NCBI GenBank assembly: GCA_019136395.1
Contig: JAGVUH010000509.1
Coordinates: forward strand, 1 to 11,824
Origin: Gammaproteobacteria bacterium
Lineage (GTDB): Bacteria > Pseudomonadota > Gammaproteobacteria > Chromatiales > Chromatiaceae
DNA length: 11,824 nucleotides
Direction: 5' to 3'
Position 1 is the stretch's first letter, and each line of letters begins with the position of its first letter. Below the pieces are notes generated by a model, which saw only the letters and a list, made by a program, of their open reading frames with translations, had not been told where the DNA came from and did no database searches. Both the position numbers and the translations under genes were made by a program. Positions 6,610 through 11,824 of this stretch are shown in pieces.

Positions 6610-6664
6610 TTTCAAGCGGGGTTACCGGCCCTCCACCTTAAGCTGACGGATACCCCTGCCTTCC

Positions 6665-7870
6665 ATGGTCGATTCCGCCTCCTCGCACCGCGATAGCCGC
6701 CCCACCCTGCCGGTGGCCTTGGGCTCGGGTGCGCCCCTGCGAATTCGGTGGGATGCCTGTCTGCCCTATCGTTATGCCGCCCTAGACTGCCAACGCTGTG
6801 TCGATGCCTGCCCGACCCAGGCCCTGAGGCAGACGGCCAAGGGCCCGGAACTTGGCGGCGAGTGCCTAGCTTGCGGGCGTTGCGTGCCGGTCTGCCCCAC
6901 CGAGGCCCTGGCGGTGCCCGGGTTCGCCCCGGTGCCAACGAACCACCGGACGGCGGCTGACTGGCCGCTGGCGATCGACTGCTGGCGGGTACCCCACTCA
7001 GAGTCACCAGCCGGGGCCTGGCGTGTACCCTGCCTGGGTGGTTTGTCCAGCGCCGAGCTGGTGGAATTGACGGCCTGCCTTGCGCCGGACCAGGGCCCGG
7101 TGCTTCTGGATCGCGGCTTTTGCACGGGGTGCCCGTCGGGAGCCCCGACTGAGGCCGAGTTGAACGGGTTCCCCGCTCAGGCGGTGTTGCGGGAGGTTCA
7201 GGAGCTGCTCGACGCTCTCGGGCTGGTACCCAGGGCCTGGCCACGGCGCCTGGCGATGCCGCTCTCCCCCGACCGCATGCAAGCACCGAGCGCGCCGCTG
7301 CTGGAGGAACGGGTCAGCCGCCGGGGCTTCTTCACCGGGCGTTCAGGCGCGGCAAGATCCCCCGCCAGGTCCGGGACCGCTGACGCCACCCCCTTCACCG
7401 GGACCCATGGCACCACCCCCACCGACGGGCCCAGCCGGCGCCAGCGCCTGCTGGCGGCCCTGACCAACCTGGCCGGGCCGGGCGTGTCCCTCCCTAACCG
7501 CCTTTACCCCCAACTCCAGGCCAGCGCCGCCTGCGCTGGCCACGGAGTCTGCGTCAGTGTCTGCCCGACGGGGGCGCTGCAAGGTTATACCGACGGACAA
7601 GGCCGGGGACTGCGCTTCGAGCCGGCCGCCTGTACCACCTGCAACCTGTGCACGCGGCTTTGCCCCGAGCAGGCCCTGCGCCTCGCCAGCGCGGCGGACC
7701 AGGATACGACGGCAGCGCAACCACGTCGCCTCACCCGCCACCAGACCCGCCGGTGCGATGAGTGTGGCGCCGAACACCTGGCCGCTGACGTCCTCTGCCC
7801 GGCTTGCCGGGCCGACCAGGACTTTGCCCGTAGCGCCTTTCACACCTTTCTGGGGCGGCGGGCCGCATGA
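6665..7870 (+). CDS. arxB': ArxB', multi-cluster iron-sulfur (ferredoxin-type) protein
   Basis: The 401-aa product carries two pairs of ferredoxin motifs. The first half has C42xxC45xxxC49P (with C32) and C67xxC70xxC73xxxC77P. A middle region has scattered Cys 106, 123, 138, 153 and 156, with VLLDRGFCTGC. After a Pro/Thr/Ser/Arg-rich linker (about 225-262) the second half has C290-x5-C296xxxC300P and C323xxC326xxC329xxxC333P. A C-terminal CxxC...CxxC knuckle (364, 367, 378, 381) could bind zinc. There is no N-terminal signal peptide, so it is probably cytoplasmic. An internal SRRGFF (218-223) resembles a Tat motif but is not N-terminal; NapF-like proteins carry similar motifs. It is the first gene of the structural operon, as in described arxB'ABCD clusters. 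Its role (electron transfer or enzyme maturation) is unproven. No clear Shine-Dalgarno precedes the ATG. Confidence 0.8.
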   Translation: MVDSASSHRDSRPTLPVALGSGAPLRIRWDACLPYRYAALDCQRCVDACPTQALRQTAKGPELGGECLACGRCVPVCPTEALAVPGFAPVPTNHRTAADWPLAIDCWRVPHSESPAGAWRVPCLGGLSSAELVELTACLAPDQGPVLLDRGFCTGCPSGAPTEAELNGFPAQAVLREVQELLDALGLVPRAWPRRLAMPLSPDRMQAPSAPLLEERVSRRGFFTGRSGAARSPARSGTADATPFTGTHGTTPTDGPSRRQRLLAALTNLAGPGVSLPNRLYPQLQASAACAGHGVCVSVCPTGALQGYTDGQGRGLRFEPAACTTCNLCTRLCPEQALRLASAADQDTTAAQPRRLTRHQTRRCDECGAEHLAADVLCPACRADQDFARSAFHTFLGRRAA

Positions 7871-7953
7871 GGAAACTGGCCAAGGTCCCCGCCACGGTCC
7901 CCGCCCCAGGCCACCCCGGCAGCGTCCGCGCCCCGACGCGATTGTCATGCCTC

Positions 7954-7970
7954 CCCGGCCCCCGGCCGGG
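7954..7970 (+). other. GC-rich hairpin in the arxB'-arxA spacer
   Basis: CCCGGCC (7954-7960) and GGCCGGG (7964-7970) form a 7-bp all-GC stem with a 3-nt loop inside the 136-bp arxB'-arxA gap. No T-tract follows. It may stabilise or process the mRNA ahead of arxA rather than terminate transcription. Confidence 0.35.
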
Positions 7971-7992
7971 AGGAGTCCCCAGAACCACCACC

Positions 7993-8000
7993 AGAGGAGA
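7993..8000 (+). promoter_or_regulatory. Strong ribosome binding site of arxA
   Basis: AGAGGAGA lies 6 nt before the arxA ATG and closely matches the 16S anti-Shine-Dalgarno. It fixes the start at 8007 and contrasts with the weak site of arxB'. Confidence 0.8.
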
Positions 8001-8006
8001 TAAGCG

Positions 8007-10490
8007 ATGGAAATCCTGAAAAGCGGACTGACCCGCCGCCGCTTCCTGCAGGCAACCGGCGCCACGGGCGCCCTGGGCGCCACCGGGCTCGGCGCGGGCG
8101 CCCTCGGCACCCTGCGCGAGGCCCAGGCCCAGCCCGGGCCCATCACGCCCGACACCAAGATCACCAAGAACATCTGCCATCAGTGCCCGGCGCGCTGCGG
8201 CATCGACGTCTACACCACCAATGGCCGGGTCCATGCCATCTACGGCTCCAGCGAGCACCCCATCGCCAATGGCAAGCTCTGCCCCAAAGGACCCTTGGGT
8301 ACCTACATCCTCTATGACCCGGACCGCTTCAAGGGGCCGATGAAGCGCACCAACCCCAAAAAGGGCCGCAACGAGGACCCGAAGTTCGTGCCCATCTCCT
8401 GGGAGGAGGCCCTGGACACCGTCGCGGGGCGCCTCAACGACCTGCGTGATCGTGGCGAGTCCCATCGCTTCGCCCTGTGCTATGGCCGCGGCTGGGGCGC
8501 CTCCTGCGCCGGCCTCCAGGGCACCTTTGGCGGTCTCTACGGATCACCCAACGTCCCCATCGGCCACTCCTCCATGTGTTCCGACGGCAGCATCCTGTCC
8601 AAGAAGGCCCTGGACGGCATCGGCAGCTACAACTCCTACGACTACGCCAACGCCAACATGCTGTTGATGTTCGGCGCTGGCTTTCTGGAGGCCTTCCGTC
8701 CCTACAACAACAACATGCAGGTCTGGGGCTATATCCGCGGCGTCAAGGTGCCCAAGACCCGCATCACCGCCGTGGACATCCATATCAACACCACCCTGGC
8801 CGGCGCCGACCGGGCCCTGTTGATCAAGCCGGGCACCGACGGTGCCCTGGCCCTGGCGATCGCCCATTACATCCTCACCGAGGGCCTTTGGGACCGGGCC
8901 TTCGTCGGCGACTTCACGGATGGGGTCAATCGCTTCAAAACGGGTGAGATCGTGGATGCCGCCCTCTTCGAGGAGAAGTGGGTCAAGGGCCTGGTGGACT
9001 GGTGGAACCTGGAGCTCAAGAACCGTACCCCGGCCTGGGCCGCCAAGGTCACCGGCCTCTACGAACGGGACATCGTCGCCACCGCCCGCGAGTTTGGCAC
9101 CACCCGTCCCAGCATCGCCCTCTTCGAGCGCGGCGCCCATGCCCATTCCAACGGCGTCCTTAACGGCATGGCCATCCACGCCCTCAACGCCCTGGTCGGC
9201 TCCTTCTATGCCAAGGGCGGCCTCGGCTACCAGATGGGTCCGTCCTACGGCCCCATGCCGGTCGATGAAAAGGACTACAAGGACGACTATGCCCTCAATG
9301 GCCCCTGGAAGGCCCAGCCACGCATCGACCTGAAGGGCGAGAAGGACGGCTATCTGTTGGCCAAGAACATGCTCCAGGAGCTGGGCCCCAACTCCCTGGC
9401 GGGCAAGCCCTACAAGCTCGACACGGTCATGTTCTACCTGACCAACCCCATCTGGACCGCCCCCAATGGCCAGGTCTGGGAGGAGGCCCTCAAGGAGCTG
9501 TTCGTCATCGACACCTCGCCCTTCCCCGGCGAGACGGCCATGTTCGCCGACCTCATCCTGCCGGACCACACCTTTCTGGAGCGGCTGCAGGACGCCCCGA
9601 CCTATCCCTTCCAGGGCTGGCCCATGACCCAGTTGCGGGTGCCGGCCATCAAGCCGCTTTACGACACCAAGTATTACGGCGACACCCTGATCGAGATCGG
9701 CAAGCGCATCAAGGGCCCCATGGGCGACTACTATAAGGCCCTGGACAGTAGCGAGAACGTCATCCGTCACCTCGCCAAGGGTTTCGAGAAGGACCCCGGT
9801 GACAACGGCGTCAATGACTTCGAGAGCTGGAAGGAGAAGGGCGTCTGGTACAAGAAGCCCTACATCTACCGCTATCGTGACGGCGAATTCTACAAATGGG
9901 ACGGCAAGGACTACGCCATCCAGATGACCGCGGAGGAGGTCAAGAAGGACCTCTTCAAGACCGACTCCGGCAAGTTCGAGCTGCGCTCCGGCTGGCTGGA
10001 GGCCAACGCCGACTGGATCGCCGAGAAGACCAAGCGCCCCCGCGACAAGTTGATGTTCCCCCATTGGGAGGAGCCGGTCCATCCCGGTGGCGGCGACCTC
10101 TACATGGTCACCCCCAAGGTCGCCATGCACGCCGAGGGCCGTGGCGCCAACCTGCCGGTAGCCATCGCCAATCTGCAGCCCGTACTGGGCGGGCGCAAGA
10201 CCGTCTATATCGAGATCAATCCCCAGACTGCCAAGGAACGCGGCATCGCCAACGGCGCCAAGGTCCGCCTCAAGTCCGACCTCGGCACCATCGAGGGCTA
10301 CTGCAAGTACTACGAGGGCTGCCGACCGGACACCCTGGTCTTTCCCATGGAGCATGGACACTGGGCCATGGGTCGCTGGGCCAAGGGGCGGCTGCCGGGC
10401 CACTGCGGCGAGATCACGGTCAATACCTCTGACCGGGTCACGGGCCAGTGCAGCTACTACACCACCAAGGTCAGCATCGAAGCGGCCTGA
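8007..10490 (+). CDS. arxA: ArxA, molybdopterin arsenite oxidase catalytic subunit
   Basis: The 827-aa product belongs to the DMSO reductase family and should oxidise arsenite to arsenate in the periplasm. A Tat signal (TRRRFLQATG, residues 9-18) precedes a cleavage region at AQAQ (about 39-42). The [4Fe-4S] site C57-x2-C60-x3-C64-x27-C92 has the 27-residue last gap that marks the ArxA/ArrA clade, with K94 in CPKG. The molybdenum ligand is expected at C191 in GHSSMCSDG, with H187 four residues before it as in ArrA. The segment YGRGWG (159-164) fits ArxA rather than ArrA, whose pocket has an Arg-Tyr pair. The C-terminal pterin-binding barrel (about 690-820) is complete. ArrA-type arsenate reductase, or a tetrathionate/polysulfide reductase, is the alternative. 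The arxB' and arxXSR neighbours favour ArxA. Confidence 0.9.
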   Translation: MEILKSGLTRRRFLQATGATGALGATGLGAGALGTLREAQAQPGPITPDTKITKNICHQCPARCGIDVYTTNGRVHAIYGSSEHPIANGKLCPKGPLGTYILYDPDRFKGPMKRTNPKKGRNEDPKFVPISWEEALDTVAGRLNDLRDRGESHRFALCYGRGWGASCAGLQGTFGGLYGSPNVPIGHSSMCSDGSILSKKALDGIGSYNSYDYANANMLLMFGAGFLEAFRPYNNNMQVWGYIRGVKVPKTRITAVDIHINTTLAGADRALLIKPGTDGALALAIAHYILTEGLWDRAFVGDFTDGVNRFKTGEIVDAALFEEKWVKGLVDWWNLELKNRTPAWAAKVTGLYERDIVATAREFGTTRPSIALFERGAHAHSNGVLNGMAIHALNALVGSFYAKGGLGYQMGPSYGPMPVDEKDYKDDYALNGPWKAQPRIDLKGEKDGYLLAKNMLQELGPNSLAGKPYKLDTVMFYLTNPIWTAPNGQVWEEALKELFVIDTSPFPGETAMFADLILPDHTFLERLQDAPTYPFQGWPMTQLRVPAIKPLYDTKYYGDTLIEIGKRIKGPMGDYYKALDSSENVIRHLAKGFEKDPGDNGVNDFESWKEKGVWYKKPYIYRYRDGEFYKWDGKDYAIQMTAEEVKKDLFKTDSGKFELRSGWLEANADWIAEKTKRPRDKLMFPHWEEPVHPGGGDLYMVTPKVAMHAEGRGANLPVAIANLQPVLGGRKTVYIEINPQTAKERGIANGAKVRLKSDLGTIEGYCKYYEGCRPDTLVFPMEHGHWAMGRWAKGRLPGHCGEITVNTSDRVTGQCSYYTTKVSIEAA

Positions 10491-10523
10491 CGCCCATCAC
10501 CGCATTATCTGGAGAACTGAATC

Positions 10524-11285
10524 ATGGCTAAGTGGGGAATGGTCATCGACCTCGACAAATGCACCGGCTGCCAGGCCTGCACCACCGCCTGCGCGATGGA
10601 AAACAACCGCCTGCCCACCGAAAACTGGCAGGACGTCCTTTTTTACCACGAGGGTACCTATCCGAACGTCAAACTCATGTGGTTCCCGCGGCCCTGCATG
10701 CACTGCGAGCACCCCTCCTGCGTCTCCGTCTGCCCGACCAAGGCGACCTACAAGGTGGCGGAGGGCGGCTTCGTGCTGGTGGACTGGAACAAGTGCATCG
10801 GCTGCAAGTACTGCCAGATCGCCTGTCCCTACGGCGTCCGCTTCTACATGGATGAGAAAACCGCCATCCAGCCCGACATCCGCGAGGTCTTCCCGAGCAA
10901 GGACCGCCTCTGGGACCCGCCCTACAAGGGCCCCCAGGACGACCCCAGCCACGGCGTGGGCATCCAGCCCCACGGCGTGGTCTCCAAGTGCACCTTCTGC
11001 TACCACAAGGTCAGCAAGGCGCCCAAGGGGGTGGCGGACCTGGACGAGGACATCCCGGAGCTCAAGGAGTACGTGCCAGCCTGCGTGCGCGTCTGCGCCC
11101 CCAAGGCCCGCTTCTTCGGCGACCTGGACCATCCCGGCAGCACGGTCAACAAGCTGATCGCGGACAAGAACGGGGTACGCCTCAAGGACGAGACCGGTAA
11201 CAAGCCGCAGGTCTACTACCTGTCCGGCGGCGCGGGGGCGGCGGTACCGTCCCTGCGGGCCATGAGCGACACCAACAAACTTTAA
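10524..11285 (+). CDS. arxB: ArxB, four-cluster [4Fe-4S] electron-transfer subunit
   Basis: The 253-aa product is the iron-sulfur partner of ArxA, like DmsB, NrfC and TtrB. Sixteen cysteines form four cluster sites: C13/16/19/23, C58/61/66/70, C91/94/97/101 and C156/159/187/191, which is the complete family pattern. It has no signal peptide and should be co-exported with ArxA by the Tat signal of the latter. It would carry electrons from the molybdenum subunit to the membrane anchor. The start is set by GGAGA at 10511-10515, and the gap from arxA is only 33 bp. The C-terminal tail (about 210-253) has an alanine- and glycine-rich stretch and no extra cofactor motif. Nothing suggests damage. 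Confidence 0.92.
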   Translation: MAKWGMVIDLDKCTGCQACTTACAMENNRLPTENWQDVLFYHEGTYPNVKLMWFPRPCMHCEHPSCVSVCPTKATYKVAEGGFVLVDWNKCIGCKYCQIACPYGVRFYMDEKTAIQPDIREVFPSKDRLWDPPYKGPQDDPSHGVGIQPHGVVSKCTFCYHKVSKAPKGVADLDEDIPELKEYVPACVRVCAPKARFFGDLDHPGSTVNKLIADKNGVRLKDETGNKPQVYYLSGGAGAAVPSLRAMSDTNKL

Positions 11286-11300
11286 GGGGAGGAGATCACC

Positions 11301-11824
11301 ATGACGACCGCTCTTAGCAAAGTCAACGCCGGGAAGCAGATCGGCATCCTGATCGCGGCCCTGATCGGCTTCGCCCTAGCCGGCGTGGCCGTTTACAACA
11401 ACCTCAGCGCCGAGGGCCATGCCGCTTACAACTCCAGCAACCTGGGGCTGTTCTGGACCTTCCCCATCGTCGTTTACGACTACTTTCTGCTCACTTCCAC
11501 CGGCCTGACCATGGTGGCCACCCTGGCCATCATCCTCGGCGGCGAGGACTTCCGCCCCATCATCCGCCGCGCCATGTGGCTGGCCCTGGCCGGCCTGGCC
11601 GGGGGAGTGGCGGTGCTGATGCTGGAACTGGGGCATCCTCTGCGCGCCTTCGCGACCATCCCCACCAGCTTCGCCTTCACCTCACCCCTCTATTGGAAGG
11701 TGATCTGCATCGTCCTCTATGTGCTGTCCCTGCTGGCGCTGCTGGCCCGGACCATGCAGGCCGGCTGGTCCCTGGCGGCGGTGCGCGGGAATGCCATCCT
11801 CAGCCTGGTCCTGGCCCTGGCGGT
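11301..11824 (+). CDS. arxC: ArxC, NrfD/PsrC-type membrane anchor (3' end outside window)
   Basis: The frame opens at the ATG at 11301 after a strong GGGGAGGAG site (11286-11294), 15 bp behind arxB, and runs past the window end without a stop (174 codons visible). About five membrane helices are visible, including IGILIAALIGFALAGVAVY, FPIVVYDYFLLTSTGLTMVATLAIIL, WLALAGLAGGVAVLMLEL and VICIVLYVLSLLALLA. The loop ELGHPLRAFATIPTSFAFTSPLYWK is typical of NrfD/PsrC anchors, which exchange electrons between the iron-sulfur subunit and the quinone pool. In arsenite oxidation the flow would be toward quinone. The gene is probably about 300 codons or more in full, with an arxD-type chaperone possibly beyond the window. 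Confidence 0.88.
   Translation, partial: MTTALSKVNAGKQIGILIAALIGFALAGVAVYNNLSAEGHAAYNSSNLGLFWTFPIVVYDYFLLTSTGLTMVATLAIILGGEDFRPIIRRAMWLALAGLAGGVAVLMLELGHPLRAFATIPTSFAFTSPLYWKVICIVLYVLSLLALLARTMQAGWSLAAVRGNAILSLVLALA

Larger units (their letters stand above)
5994..6664. promoter_or_regulatory. Divergent arxX / arxB' control region
   Basis: This 671-bp gap separates the minus-strand regulatory operon from the plus-strand structural operon. It holds a dispersed repeat (6142-6173), a cluster of GTTACC/GGTAAC half-sites (6296-6346) and two sigma-54-like promoters (6467-6482 and 6594-6609). No convincing gene was found. The 175-codon minus frame across it (6004-6531) lacks any recognisable domain and runs over the repeats. 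I could not identify a confident promoter for arxX. Confidence 0.6.

Noticed and set aside
8055..8110. Dense GGCGCC repeats in the start of arxA
   Set aside because: They result from an Ala/Gly-rich Tat signal peptide written in GC-rich codons, not from a separate element.
8544..10403. 619-codon open frame on the minus strand
   Set aside because: It lies wholly antisense to arxA, has no recognisable domain, and is explained by the strong GC bias of arxA third codon positions.
8007..10490. Tetrathionate reductase TtrA, or respiratory arsenate reductase ArrA, as the identity of the large subunit
   Set aside because: The CX27C spacing excludes most other family members. GRGWG, the ArxB' neighbour and the ArxXSR regulators with sigma-54 control favour ArxA. 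Not fully excluded without a phylogeny.

Overview
The window is GC-rich and looks like a chromosomal segment of a gammaproteobacterium, most likely a purple sulfur bacterium or close relative (Chromatiales). That placement is an inference from gene content: an arsenite-oxidising arx cluster plus Uma2-type and toxin-antitoxin accessory genes of the kind common in Chromatiaceae. No rRNA or other taxonomic marker is present.

Layout. Positions 1-639 hold the 3' part of a polytopic membrane protein (CcdA/DsbD-like). It converges with a 5'-truncated Uma2-family gene (642-1331, minus). Positions 1332-1948 are mostly non-coding and contain a short dispersed repeat and a truncated RelE/ParE-like toxin. 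A complete, AT-richer hicB-hicA toxin-antitoxin pair follows (1949-2367, plus). From 2532 to the end lies the arx locus: a minus-strand regulatory operon arxX-arxS-arxR (5993 down to 2532), a roughly 670-bp divergent control region (5994-6664), and a plus-strand structural operon arxB'-arxA-arxB-arxC (6665 to beyond 11824). arxC is cut by the window edge, and any arxD would lie outside.

How the genes work together. ArxA is a Tat-exported molybdopterin enzyme of the ArxA/ArrA clade. It should oxidise arsenite in the periplasm and pass electrons through the four-cluster ferredoxin ArxB to the NrfD-type membrane anchor ArxC and the quinone pool. In phototrophs this is photoarsenotrophy. ArxB' is an extra multi-cluster iron-sulfur protein whose role is not settled. 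ArxX, a PhnD-type periplasmic binding protein, would sense the ligand and signal to the kinase ArxS, which phosphorylates ArxR. ArxR is an NtrC-class sigma-54 activator with an intact GAFTGA loop.

The most notable observations are these. (1) arxS is broken: its two halves lie in different frames, and the expected second membrane helix and linker appear to be missing at the junction. (2) The divergent region carries five GTTACC/GGTAAC half-sites within 49 bp, forming two inverted repeats 33 bp apart, a strong candidate ArxR enhancer. (3) Two GG-N10-GC sigma-54-like promoters lie between that array and arxB'. (4) The Uma2 gene loses its frame inside a roughly 33-bp repeat that recurs in the arx control region. 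The arx system itself is already known. What may be new here is its damaged sensor and the visible architecture of its promoter region.
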